Shown: positions 18,960 to 26,016, counted from the first letter of the stretch. The stretch is DNA of 64,000 nucleotides from Citrobacter sp. wls619 (GCF_005281345.1 NZ_SZXJ01000098.1:211951-275950); one strand, 5' to 3'. Program-made: numbers and translations. The notes: generated by a model not told the origin, from the letters alone.

Positions 18960-19510
18960 AGCGCGGCTCCTTTGCGAAGTTGGGCGGCGCGATTGCTGGC
19001 CTGCTGGAGAACCATCTTCCAACCAACAACCTCATGCATATCTTGTGAACACCGCTGATTGGAGAACTTGACCAACATTGTTTCAGCCACGCCAGCTAAG
19101 CTATCAAGTTCGCTGGCCCGCACTTCAGCCAGGAAAGCGTCTGTCGCAGGGGTTTCATCTGCAAACGTGTCGCAAATATTATGCAGGTATCCTTCATTGG
19201 TTGGCCTGATGCGATTCATCACTCCAGCAATGAAATATTCCCTGCATTCGCTGATGATTTTCTTTGCTTCTCCATTCTCCGCCGCCAGATCCCTGCACTT
19301 GCTCTCGGCGTTAGCGAGCTGTACTGCCATGTCTGTGAGCTTTTGTTGTGATGATAATTCAGCGGCTTTCCATGCCTCATGAGCCATTCGAACGCCAAGA
19401 CGGTAATATTCGTCACCATCAGGGCAGCGCTCAAAAAGAGTTTCATGGTCATCTTCCGTGTGACCCCAATTTTCCAGATACCACGCTTCAAATTTTTCTC
19501 TGCTAGTCAT
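18956..19510 (-). CDS. Ead/Ea22-like accessory protein
   Basis: 184 residues. It starts MTSREKFEAWYLENWGHTED, the same opening pattern as the gene at 20074, so the two share an exchangeable N-terminal module. A coiled coil follows (QLANAESKCRDLAAENGEAKK, residues 64-84), then the common C-terminus with SLAGVAETMLVKFSNQRC. Module sharing inside one operon is typical of ead genes. Function unknown. Confidence 0.65.
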   Translation of the reverse strand: MTSREKFEAWYLENWGHTEDDHETLFERCPDGDEYYRLGVRMAHEAWKAAELSSQQKLTDMAVQLANAESKCRDLAAENGEAKKIISECREYFIAGVMNRIRPTNEGYLHNICDTFADETPATDAFLAEVRASELDSLAGVAETMLVKFSNQRCSQDMHEVVGWKMVLQQASNRAAQLRKGAAL

Positions 19511-19549
19511 AATCCTACCCTCATAAAAAAGGCCCGCATTGCGAGCCTG

Positions 19550-19729
19550 TTAATCGATTATTTGTGATTCGTACTTTCCGCAATGAGCGCATTGCATTCG
19601 TAAAATAAACTTAATTTTGTATGGCCCGGCGCTGGATGAGTATTTGTAATAGTGCTTCTCTTGCTTCTCTTTTAGCTGCCATTGGTGCATACCGAAGAAG
19701 CATTTCCAGTTTCGTGTATCGTTCACCAT
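19550..19729 (-). CDS. Small Cys/His protein, unknown function
   Basis: 59 residues from the ATG at 19729 (or the adjacent GTG at 19726, which is better spaced from GGAGG). The sequence has WKCFFGMHQWQ near the start and CAHCG near the end, a likely zinc-binding pair. It overlaps the membrane micro-ORF upstream by seven bases. Confidence 0.5.
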   Translation of the reverse strand: MVNDTRNWKCFFGMHQWQLKEKQEKHYYKYSSSAGPYKIKFILRMQCAHCGKYESQIID

Positions 19730-19803
19730 TTCCTCCGGGCATAAAAAAGGCCGACTATCACGGCCACGCTTGCAGATAGCTCTGCTATGTAAGGTTCAGT
19801 CAT
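19723..19803 (-). CDS. Membrane micro-protein (26 residues)
   Basis: ATG at 19803, one base past the stop of the upstream gene, encoding MTEPYIAELSASVAVIVGLF and then YARRKW. It is a single hydrophobic segment with a basic end, the form of a small inner-membrane peptide. Tight coupling at both ends supports translation. Function unknown. Confidence 0.45.
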   Translation of the reverse strand: MTEPYIAELSASVAVIVGLFYARRKW

Positions 19804-19804
19804 G

Positions 19805-20074
19805 TCAGCAATCCTTCACCTTGATTCCGGCGTTGGTGATCGCCCTCTTAGCACTTTCAATTCCAGCGTTGTAGAAATCGTAATTGGTGGCATCCTTTTT
19901 GGTTGCGATGAATGGTTCGCTAAGGATTTCAACATCAACTGATGCTCGTGATGCTGACCATGAAGCCCATAATTCTCTGGTTCTCCAGCTTTGATATGAA
20001 TCACAACCAACCATTCTGGTAACTGAAATCAGCCGGTTTATACACCACGCTTCAAACTGCTCTCTGCTTGTCAT
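19805..20074 (-). CDS. Ead-like small protein
   Basis: 89 residues starting MTSREQFEAWCINRLI, with the same N-terminal module as the gene at 18956-19510 but a different body. The ending DFYNAGIESAKRAITNAGIK is helical. It overlaps the downstream part of the preceding gene by four bases. No function known. Confidence 0.6.
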   Translation of the reverse strand: MTSREQFEAWCINRLISVTRMVGCDSYQSWRTRELWASWSASRASVDVEILSEPFIATKKDATNYDFYNAGIESAKRAITNAGIKVKDC

Positions 20075-20367
20075 GCTCGCTTCACTCCGAATGTCTTAAC
20101 CAGTGCCGACTCCATGCGACCTACACAAGCGCGGATACGGGCTATCTCTGTCTCTGGAAACATGCTGGATGCCATCTGCTCAAGTGCGCCTTTAAGTGGC
20201 TTGCTCTCAACCTTTTCGATGCGTTCCAGAGCAAATGCCTTGAGTGACTGGATGCTGCGACCGTCTACGCGAGCACATGCGCGGCATAGTTCAGCGTGGA
20301 GGATGGTTTCAGGGAATTCCGGGTACTCAGCTTCGATAATTTCCCGGGTGTTACGTGCTTCTTTCAT
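20071..20367 (-). CDS. Small accessory protein upstream of ead genes
   Basis: 98 residues from the ATG at 20367, which has AAGGTG six bases upstream; a ten-codon longer frame overlaps the helicase gene more deeply and lacks a ribosome site. Helical, with HAELCRACARVDGRSIQSL and a basic C-terminus. It follows the replication genes. No family recognised. Confidence 0.6.
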   Translation of the reverse strand: MKEARNTREIIEAEYPEFPETILHAELCRACARVDGRSIQSLKAFALERIEKVESKPLKGALEQMASSMFPETEIARIRACVGRMESALVKTFGVKRA

Positions 20368-20372
20368 GTTTG

Positions 20373-22250
20373 TCACCTTACGTTGTTGCTTGCCCATACC
20401 TCGTCATATTCCGACTGCGGCATATTGGCGATGTAGCTAAATGGAGATGCGGTTTCGGTTGGTAAAAACTGGTGTGATGCAGGGTCGAGATACAGCGGAA
20501 TTCCACCTTCCCATCCCTCGCCATTACGCTGCTTTTCAAGCATCAAAACTGAAGCAGGTGCAGCTAACGCTTTACGTTCCTTGTCATCCAGTTCTTCACC
20601 CTGCTGATCTTTCTGAATTGCCTTCTCACGAAGTTTGTTTCTCCAGATGATGAACAGGTTATCGGTTAGGTCGGTTATCGACCCTGACCCCTTAACGTCC
20701 ATCTTCCCTGTAGGCTTCTCCTCGCTATCACCTTTGCGACTGTGAGTAACGAGTAGGACGTGGGTATTGGTTTTGTTTTTGAAGTCACACAGAGCGTCTA
20801 CGAAGGCTTTCTGTCCGTTGTAGTCATCATCCCCTATTCCGCACTTCATCAGGCTGTCGATAATGAACAACTCAATGCCGTATCGCTTCCATGCGTAGGT
20901 GAAGATTTCGATCAGCCGATCAGCCTTTGCGGTTCCCGTCAGGCCGAATAGCCATAGCCGGTCGTCGTAAAATTTGAAGGCAGATTCAATTTCAAGTTGC
21001 GGGGGAAGTTTCAGGCAAGTTGATTGCCTGGTAAGGCGTTTAAGTAAAATGCCGGGCTTAATCTCCAGCGAGGCGATGCAGGTCTTAACCCCCTGACGCA
21101 TGGCTTCCAGAGCTATATGACCAACTACTTCAGTCTTTCCATGCCCGTTAACGCCGTTAACCAGTGACAACTCAGCCTGGCGGAAGGCGAAATTGTGATT
21201 CAGGCATTCCCACGGGCTGTAAAACAGGCTTTGCTCTTTTCCGTAGAAGGCGTTGATAGTGTCCTGATAAAACTCTCTGGCACTGTAAAGTTCCTCCGGG
21301 TCAAAAAATGATGCCCGTTCAAGATATCCAACGATGTCGTCTGAAGAGATTCCAGCCATCAGACATTCATTGATATCTTTGTGAGGCAGTTTTACCAGCC
21401 GGCAGCGGTGTTCACCGAGACGAGTTGCAATCTCTCTGGCGGCAGCCTGGCCTACTTCGTCGCTGTCCATGCTGATCCAGATTTCGTCGAACCGGTCGAG
21501 GTTGTGATACTCGAACTCTATCCACTGCTGTTTTGCCCCCTTCCCCCCGCCGAACGGAACGGAAAGCGCAGGGAAGCCGTACTGGTAGTAACTCATGCAG
21601 TCGATTTCACCTTCACATAGGATGACGATCCGCATGTTCTTCGGTATAGCCTGCCAGCCATAAAGACACGGCTCACAATCACCCTCAGCCATGATGACCT
21701 TCTTCCCGTCAGGCCGTTCGGTGCTGATGCGCTTAACCTGCAACAACTCACCATCACGTTTGTAGGGAAATGCTAGTGCTTCCAGTTCACGCTCTCCATT
21801 CCAGACCTTAGCCGAAGCAACTTCGTACAGCTTCGCCGTCTCTGCGGAGATCCCTCGAGTGGCTAGATATTCGATGTGCTTTTCGGTTTTGGTGAGGTAA
21901 CGGGCTACTTTCTTGCGGTCTGGTCGGGAAAATTTCTTTTGCTGCTTTGCTGAAAAGTGGTGATCGTCGTCCTTGATGCCCAAAAACTCTTTTGCTTCTG
22001 TCATCGCCTGGTGCAATCCACAATCCCTGACAGCTACCCACAAATCCAGCAGATCACCAGCGGTTCCTTCTGCAAAATCAGACCATACTTTCTTCCCTGC
22101 TAGGTTAACCTTGAGGCTCTTCCCTGACTCTCCGTTGATACTTCCTGCCACCCACTCGTGACTTTCTCGCTTGCCGTTTGGCAAAAGGTACTTCGCTACC
22201 CTTTCGACCTGATTCCATAACTGGTCGCTGAGTTCACTTGGCGTCATCAT
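20373..22250 (-). CDS. Primase-helicase (TOPRIM plus DnaB-type helicase)
   Basis: 625 residues. A TOPRIM domain covers about 205-300, with CEGEID at 212-217 and DSD at 262-264. A RecA-fold helicase follows with Walker A GVNGHGKT (366-373) and Walker B-like ELFIIDSL near 465. The layout is that of T7 gp4, but I see no N-terminal zinc ribbon; instead a WSDFAEG segment near 57-63. It would unwind the fork and may prime. The O-type gene just upstream would load it. Whether it primes without the zinc site is open. Confidence 0.88.
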   Translation of the reverse strand: MMTPSELSDQLWNQVERVAKYLLPNGKRESHEWVAGSINGESGKSLKVNLAGKKVWSDFAEGTAGDLLDLWVAVRDCGLHQAMTEAKEFLGIKDDDHHFSAKQQKKFSRPDRKKVARYLTKTEKHIEYLATRGISAETAKLYEVASAKVWNGERELEALAFPYKRDGELLQVKRISTERPDGKKVIMAEGDCEPCLYGWQAIPKNMRIVILCEGEIDCMSYYQYGFPALSVPFGGGKGAKQQWIEFEYHNLDRFDEIWISMDSDEVGQAAAREIATRLGEHRCRLVKLPHKDINECLMAGISSDDIVGYLERASFFDPEELYSAREFYQDTINAFYGKEQSLFYSPWECLNHNFAFRQAELSLVNGVNGHGKTEVVGHIALEAMRQGVKTCIASLEIKPGILLKRLTRQSTCLKLPPQLEIESAFKFYDDRLWLFGLTGTAKADRLIEIFTYAWKRYGIELFIIDSLMKCGIGDDDYNGQKAFVDALCDFKNKTNTHVLLVTHSRKGDSEEKPTGKMDVKGSGSITDLTDNLFIIWRNKLREKAIQKDQQGEELDDKERKALAAPASVLMLEKQRNGEGWEGGIPLYLDPASHQFLPTETASPFSYIANMPQSEYDEVWASNNVR

Positions 22251-22354
22251 GATGCCCTCAAATCAAACTTGTTGAACCAGTACCGGACAAAACCATCACT
22301 CAGCAAGCCGTGGTTATAACCGGCGATCAGCAATGCCTTGAGTCGTGATTTCAT
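22247..22354 (-). CDS. Small protein between replication genes (35 residues)
   Basis: Starts MKSRLKALLIAGYNHGLLSD and ends FNKFDLRAS, with GAGGTGAC as ribosome site. It overlaps the helicase start by four bases (TCATGATG). Similar 35-40 residue proteins with an ALLIAGY core occur in this position in other lambdoid phages. Function unknown. Confidence 0.6.
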   Translation of the reverse strand: MKSRLKALLIAGYNHGLLSDGFVRYWFNKFDLRAS

Positions 22355-22361
22355 CGTCACC

Positions 22362-23225
22362 TCAGTAGTAAACGTATCCGCTCTTACTGACGGTCACGGT
22401 CGGTTTCTGTCCGGAGGAATCAGGACCTGCTAATGGCTTCTCGTCCTCCCACCGCTTGCCGTTCAGGTAGGTGGTCGGGTGAAGCTTATCGAAGCCGAAC
22501 TGTTTGCCAATTCGGGAAGAGATATCACCTGCAAGGAACATGGCGAATTGCTCAGGGGTGCCACCTTTAGCGCGACGCCACTCCTGGTACTGAGTTCTGA
22601 ATGCAGACTTAGCGTTTTTCTTCCCTGTCTTGTGCATTCCTGCAAGCCAGAAAATCGACTCGAATGCTTCGTCAGTTGCCTGGTGTTTGTTTGTAGGCTG
22701 AAGTGATTTTTCTTCATCCGCTCGAACTTGTTCGGGCAGAGTGTTTTTACTTTCTTTCTTTTCTTTTGTAATAGTTTCTTTTGTGTGTCCCTGTTTTGGT
22801 GACATGGCTATCACCGTTTTGGTGACATTTTTTGTCACCAATGTAGTGACATTATCACCAGAGTAGTGACATCCTTCGATTTCCCATTCTGTGATGTTCT
22901 TGTTTGGCCCGATTTGACTACCTTCACGAATGATTACCTTCATTGCAATAAGCTCATTCTTGGCCTTGTTGACCTTCTGTCTTGGCAGCCTGGTAAGTTG
23001 AGCTAACTGGCTGTCAGATATGCGATCCAGCTTCTTACCAAAGCCGTATGTTTTACGGCAAATAGCATGAGCTACCTTGCTCTGATTCTTCGTTAAATCT
23101 GCGCCGATAAGCTCGTCATACAGGGCATTTGCAAGACGGGTGTATCCATCTTCAAGTTCTGCCACGCGACGCTCCACGACCGCTAGAGACGGTCTTATTG
23201 GTGTTACTGTTGCAGGGCTACTCAT
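22362..23225 (-). CDS. O-type replication initiator (P22 gp18-like)
   Basis: 287 residues. The N-terminal half is a winged-helix domain (ANALYDELIGADLTKNQSKV, HAICRKTYGFGKKLDRISD, QLAQLTRLPRQKVNKAKNEL) as in lambda O and P22 gp18. Residues about 120-145 are encoded by a run of repeats that form the origin. The C-terminal part, with FESIFWLAGMHKTGKKNAK, is the helicase-loading half. The protein binds iterons in its own gene and recruits the helicase encoded next. It overlaps the small ORF upstream by eight bases. Confidence 0.88.
   Translation of the reverse strand: MSSPATVTPIRPSLAVVERRVAELEDGYTRLANALYDELIGADLTKNQSKVAHAICRKTYGFGKKLDRISDSQLAQLTRLPRQKVNKAKNELIAMKVIIREGSQIGPNKNITEWEIEGCHYSGDNVTTLVTKNVTKTVIAMSPKQGHTKETITKEKKESKNTLPEQVRADEEKSLQPTNKHQATDEAFESIFWLAGMHKTGKKNAKSAFRTQYQEWRRAKGGTPEQFAMFLAGDISSRIGKQFGFDKLHPTTYLNGKRWEDEKPLAGPDSSGQKPTVTVSKSGYVYY
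22794..22872 (-). repeat. Origin iterons inside the O-type gene
   Basis: On the minus strand four copies of ATGTCACYAMWM begin at 22872, 22852, 22828 and 22805, with spacings of 20, 24 and 23 bases. Between them lie inverted TGGTGAYA half-repeats at 22860, 22840 and about 22817. Lambda and P22 carry their replication origin as iterons inside the O gene, and the position and spacing here agree. Confidence 0.75.
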
Positions 23226-23364
23226 GACCGTTCTCCTTCCGCTTTAGTTCTTCGATGATGGCTCTCAGCTTTGTACCGACAGCCGGGTTACAGGATTTGA
23301 TGAACCGGTCACGAGCAATATTTTTATGTACTGCCGCCTGGTAAAAACGAGTTTTCTTAGGCAT
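23218..23364 (-). CDS. orf48-like protein (48 residues)
   Basis: Starts MPKKTRFYQAAVHKNIARD and ends ELKRKENGHE. P22 has a protein of this length and place (orf48) between c1 and gene 18. It is basic and helical. The stop lies eight bases inside the initiator gene. Function unknown. Confidence 0.65.
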   Translation of the reverse strand: MPKKTRFYQAAVHKNIARDRFIKSCNPAVGTKLRAIIEELKRKENGHE

Positions 23365-23397
23365 AATTACTCCTGTGAATTGATCCAGTTATTCGAC

Positions 23398-23697
23398 TTA
23401 GAATTGCATGGTGATTTGATCTGAATCCTCGGTTGCCGCCGGGGATTTTTTCTTTGTGAGCACCGCAGCAACTTCTCTTGCCAACCGCGCCATATCGTCA
23501 TCAACGACACTCCATTCCAGAACTGCCAGCAGCATTGCCATCTTCGGCAGCCACGTTTCTTTCCAGCGGGTTATCTGTGCCTTATCGACGCCGATCTCTT
23601 TAGCTACGTTGTTGCCACCTTTCATGGCGATACGGTTAAGCAACCAGGACTCAATGCGACGGGCATTGACCTTGTTGCGGTTAATTGAGTTTTCCAT
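23398..23697 (-). CDS. cII: CII-type transcription activator
   Basis: 99 residues, following lambda CII (97) closely: ARRIESWLLNRIAMKGGNN, GVDKAQITRWKETWLPKM (helix-turn-helix) and VLEWSVVDDDMARLAREVAA. CII would bind TTGC-N6-TTGC sites to start cI transcription from pRE, favouring lysogeny, and is normally degraded by host FtsH. A candidate pRE overlaps its first codons. The gene lies between cro and the replication genes as in lambda. Confidence 0.95.
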   Translation of the reverse strand: MENSINRNKVNARRIESWLLNRIAMKGGNNVAKEIGVDKAQITRWKETWLPKMAMLLAVLEWSVVDDDMARLAREVAAVLTKKKSPAATEDSDQITMQF

Positions 23698-23707
23698 TTG
23701 TTAAATT
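23675..23707 (+). promoter_or_regulatory. Candidate pRE, CII-dependent promoter for cI
   Basis: TTGC (23675-23678), six bases, TTGA (23685-23688) is one base off the CII site TTGC-N6-TTGC. A TAAATT hexamer at 23702-23707 is at -10 distance from a -35 placed between the two half-sites. It points toward cI and overlaps the start of cII, as pRE does in lambda. Not proven. Confidence 0.45.
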
Positions 23708-23777
23708 CCTTGGTGTTGAAATAGTTAAATGGCCAATGCGCAGACACGCATAGCCATGTTTGTTGTTTTTTTGAAGT

Positions 23778-23822
23778 TAGCTTTTCAGCTACGTAGGCCG
23801 GACGGCCATTGTAAAAAGAGCG
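23778..23822 (-). promoter_or_regulatory. nutR: boxA, hairpin, boxB
   Basis: On the minus strand: boxA CGCTCTTTTTA (23822-23812), a GGCC-gtcc-GGCC hairpin (23807-23796) and boxB TAGCT-GAAA-AGCTA (23791-23778). The boxB loop is identical to that at nutL (25142-25155). Located between cro and cII, it is the expected N-utilisation site of the rightward operon. Confidence 0.75.
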
Positions 23823-23830
23823 GATGGTTC

Positions 23831-24040
23831 TTACTTCGTGTCTTGCTTATGCAGAGAGTTAAGAATCTCATATGCACTAATTCTTCCCTCTGTCGCGGTG
23901 ACGATCGGGAGAATGTACTTGCCGGCAAAATCCGCACCGTGCAACCAGGCATGAACTGTTTTCTGGCTAACGCCTACACGCGCACCAAGTTCCTTCTGGC
24001 TGCCAGCTATTTTGATGGCTTTTTGAATGATTGGATTCAC
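23831..24040 (-). CDS. cro: Cro repressor
   Basis: 69 residues from the GTG at 24040 (VNPIIQKAIKIAGSQKELGA), chosen because CAGGGA lies nine bases upstream and the size fits Cro. The frame is open to 24148, but that would pass through pR and the operators. The helix-turn-helix is SQKELGARVGVSQKTVHAWL (residues about 14-33). It is the first gene from pR and would repress cI transcription during lytic growth. It resembles the YdaS/Cro type rather than lambda Cro. Confidence 0.85.
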   Translation of the reverse strand: MNPIIQKAIKIAGSQKELGARVGVSQKTVHAWLHGADFAGKYILPIVTATEGRISAYEILNSLHKQDTK

Positions 24041-24070
24041 GGATGCTATTCCCTGAAGTTTAAACATATG

Positions 24071-24139
24071 GAGAGTATACTCATGGGTATAAATAATATC
24101 AATACCCAAAGTGATTTGACTGAAAATACCCTTCGGTAT
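24071..24139. promoter_or_regulatory. Right operators with pR (minus) and pRM (plus)
   Basis: Minus strand pR: TTGATA (24103-24098), 17 bases, TATACT (24080-24075). Plus strand pRM: TTTGAC (24115-24120) and TATAGT (24137-24142), 16 bases apart. Operators: ATACC-CTTC-GGTAT (24126-24139) overlaps pRM; GGGTAT (24085-24090) with ATACCC (24102-24107) and the palindrome GAGTATACTC (24073-24082) overlap pR. Half-site ATACC is shared with the left operator at 25053. Confidence 0.75.
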
Positions 24140-24151
24140 AGTTTTCACACC

Positions 24152-24748
24152 ATGAAAACAATTGCAGAACGCCTTAAGTACGCCATGTCACAAGCAGATG
24201 ACATATCGCAAACCGAACTTGCAGAGTCGGCTGGAGTGTCTCAACCCACGATATGGAAACTACTCAATGGAAAAACCAGGAAGTCGAAAGAGCTGCCATC
24301 AATAGCAGCCGCGCTTGGTGTTAATATGGAGTGGTTGGCTACTGGTAAGGGTGAGGTTATCGGTGGAGAGCAGATCGCATCTCCGAGGATTGATTTATCC
24401 AGGATGATTCCAGTTTGGTCTGATGACGGTGAAACTGATGATTTTGTTACGTCACCTGGCGATAAGCCCGCAAAGAGTTGGCGAGCATACAAAATGAAGC
24501 GTAACTCTGGTGTAGCTGAGGCACCAGCCGGATCAATCATTATTGTTGATACTTCAATCGAGCCAGGTACTGGAGATATCGTTCTGGCGATGATGTCCGG
24601 CAAAGTTTCAGCTTATCGTTACGTTACTGGCGCTGATGGGTCCGGGTTCTTATCCGTGGATGACAACCGCGTACCAATGGCTTCCGTTTCAAGTGATTCA
24701 CTGATCGGCGTAGCCATATATTTGATCAGAGATTTACGAACGCAATAA
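24152..24748 (+). CDS. cI: CI prophage repressor, probably not self-cleaving
   Basis: 198 residues. The start is the ATG at 24152; the longer frame to 23729 runs through cro antisense. Helix-turn-helix: QTELAESAGVSQPTIWKLL (20-38). The C-terminal half is a LexA/S24 fold. The candidate nucleophile Ser119 is present (KRNSG), but the catalytic Lys is replaced by Arg156 (SAYRYV) and the usual Ala-Gly cleavage site reads Asp-Gly (92-93). RecA-stimulated cleavage is therefore doubtful. No ribosome site precedes the ATG, which falls about 10 bases after the pRM -10 box, so the pRM transcript is probably leaderless, as in lambda. Confidence 0.9.
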   Translation: MKTIAERLKYAMSQADDISQTELAESAGVSQPTIWKLLNGKTRKSKELPSIAAALGVNMEWLATGKGEVIGGEQIASPRIDLSRMIPVWSDDGETDDFVTSPGDKPAKSWRAYKMKRNSGVAEAPAGSIIIVDTSIEPGTGDIVLAMMSGKVSAYRYVTGADGSGFLSVDDNRVPMASVSSDSLIGVAIYLIRDLRTQ

Positions 24749-25040
24749 ACCTCTTCGTCGGGCGTATACTCTTTGTATACTCCTGGCGAGCACCTCTTCA
24801 AAACATTAATCATTTTTCAAACTCGCAGTAATAAAATTATATCTGCTTCATCTGTTTTACCCCTTCATTAACACCCACAAAAACCTACTTCATATCCTTC
24901 CATCCTCTTTGGAAGCACGATTCGTTAAAAAAACTACAGTATATCCATACAGTAATTCAAGCTCATTTTTCCAAACTTGCAAATTCCTCAATTACTTATC
25001 TTTATTTTTATACCTTTTAGAATAATTTTATCAAAACCAC

Positions 25041-25069
25041 TTGCTATCGATTATACCCTTTAGTATATT
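25041..25069 (+). promoter_or_regulatory. pL promoter with left operator
   Basis: TTGCTA (25041-25046), 17 bases, TATATT (25064-25069). The operator ATACC-CTTT-AGTAT (25053-25066) lies between and over the -10 box and differs by two bases from the right operator at 24126-24139. CI binding would shut off the left operon. Confidence 0.8.
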
Positions 25070-25108
25070 TAACCCATCAGCAGGACGCACTACTCACCAG
25101 GACGGTGA

Positions 25109-25155
25109 TGTTCTTTACACAACGTCGAACATTCGACTACGAGGCTGAAAAGCCT
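25109..25155 (+). promoter_or_regulatory. nutL: boxA, hairpin, boxB
   Basis: boxA-like TGTTCTTTA (25109-25117), a GTCGA-acat-TCGAC hairpin (25124-25137) and boxB AGGCT-GAAA-AGCCT (25142-25155). The order and the boxB loop are the same as at nutR. N bound here would let polymerase pass terminators of the left operon. Confidence 0.75.
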
Positions 25156-25268
25156 GACAAACAAGCAATGTGCTTTGGGGTGATGTGAATTGCAGCTGCA
25201 AGACAGCAATCACGGAGATAAGTATCGTGACACGTCACCACCAAAGCGCATTTCGAAAAGGAAAAATT

Positions 25269-25409
25269 ATGAACGCCATGAAAGCCGCATTATTCATTGA
25301 AGCCAACTGCAAGACGGCACAAGAGAAACACATGATGTTGGACAGCCTCCTTGAGATGGGTCAGATAAAAGAATCTGTCTACCGAATCCTCAATAAAAAC
25401 ATCAAATGA
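25269..25409 (+). CDS. Small ORF between nutL and N
   Basis: 46 residues starting MNAMKAALFIEANCKTAQEK, with AAAGGAAA upstream of the ATG at 25269. A longer frame from 25170 includes the nut leader and is unlikely. Helical, ends RILNKNIK. Function unknown; it would be the first product of pL. Confidence 0.5.
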   Translation: MNAMKAALFIEANCKTAQEKHMMLDSLLEMGQIKESVYRILNKNIK

Positions 25410-25459
25410 ACAAAGCGCCTCAATACGGGGGGCATTACTTCCAGATTTTTGAGGTTCCC

Positions 25460-25732
25460 ATGACACGTAGAACATCATTCAACGGTTCAGCATCAGGACG
25501 TCGCAGAGAGCGTCGCGCAGCGTTACAGAACGAAGTGACGGCAAGCTCTGAAGCATTGCACCGCCCTACCGAGTCACGCGTTCAGTTGCAGTGCAAACGC
25601 AAGCCAGCGATGCGCTCAGAGGTGGTAACCATCACTACGATGGTGAATCAGTATTCAGGATCAACTTGCTTGCCAGATGTGGCGCTGTACGCCGCTGGCC
25701 ATCGCAGCTGCAAATCGGTTACGGCGCGTTAA
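25460..25732 (+). CDS. N: N antiterminator (P22 gp24-like C-terminus)
   Basis: 90 residues from the ATG at 25460, preceded by GAGG at the right distance; an upstream ATG at 25406 lacks a ribosome site. The arginine-rich RNA-binding motif is SGRRRERRAALQNE (residues 11-24), as in lambda N (TRRRERRAEKQ). The C-terminus LPDVALYAAGHRSCKSVTAR matches the ending of P22 gp24. It would bind boxB RNA at nutL and nutR and, with host Nus factors, make polymerase resistant to terminators. Confidence 0.88.
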   Translation: MTRRTSFNGSASGRRRERRAALQNEVTASSEALHRPTESRVQLQCKRKPAMRSEVVTITTMVNQYSGSTCLPDVALYAAGHRSCKSVTAR

Positions 25733-25752
25733 TTAACTTATGAGGTGAGGCA

Positions 25753-26016
25753 ATGGATATTAAAAACTTACTCCAAGAAATTGAAAACTTGGAATCAAAC
25801 ATAAGAAGCATAGATAACTTATTAGAAGCACATGGGCTGCATGGATTTAACTTGATTGTTGTTGCAGCTAACAATACGCAATACAGAGGCGCTGCAGATC
25901 AGGAGTTTCTAATTGAGGCACTCAAATCGAAAAGAAACGAGATGCACGAGAGGCTTGTGAAGTTGATTGATGCGGTTGGAGTTGTTGAAAAGGTAATTGA
26001 TGGATTGGTCGCTTAG
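25753..26016 (+). CDS. Left-operon coiled-coil protein, unknown function
   Basis: 87 residues. Two helical segments (NLLQEIENLESNIRSIDNLL, EALKSKRNEMHERLVKLID) flank a short strand region LIVVAANNTQYRGA. GAGGTGAGG precedes the ATG. It follows N directly. No family recognised. Confidence 0.6.
   Translation: MDIKNLLQEIENLESNIRSIDNLLEAHGLHGFNLIVVAANNTQYRGAADQEFLIEALKSKRNEMHERLVKLIDAVGVVEKVIDGLVA

Larger units (their letters stand above)
24749..25268 (+). other. Left immunity region without genes
   Basis: No convincing gene lies in this 520-base AT-rich stretch between cI and the first small ORF of the left operon. It holds two direct copies of GTATACTC (24764-24771 and 24775-24782) that match the right-operator palindrome arm, then pL with its operator (25041-25069) and nutL (25109-25155). 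There is no rex-like or sieB-like gene here. Confidence 0.7.

Noticed and set aside
23729..24151. Upstream extension of the cI frame
   Set aside because: It would run antisense through cro, pR and the operators; repressors of this type start at 24152.
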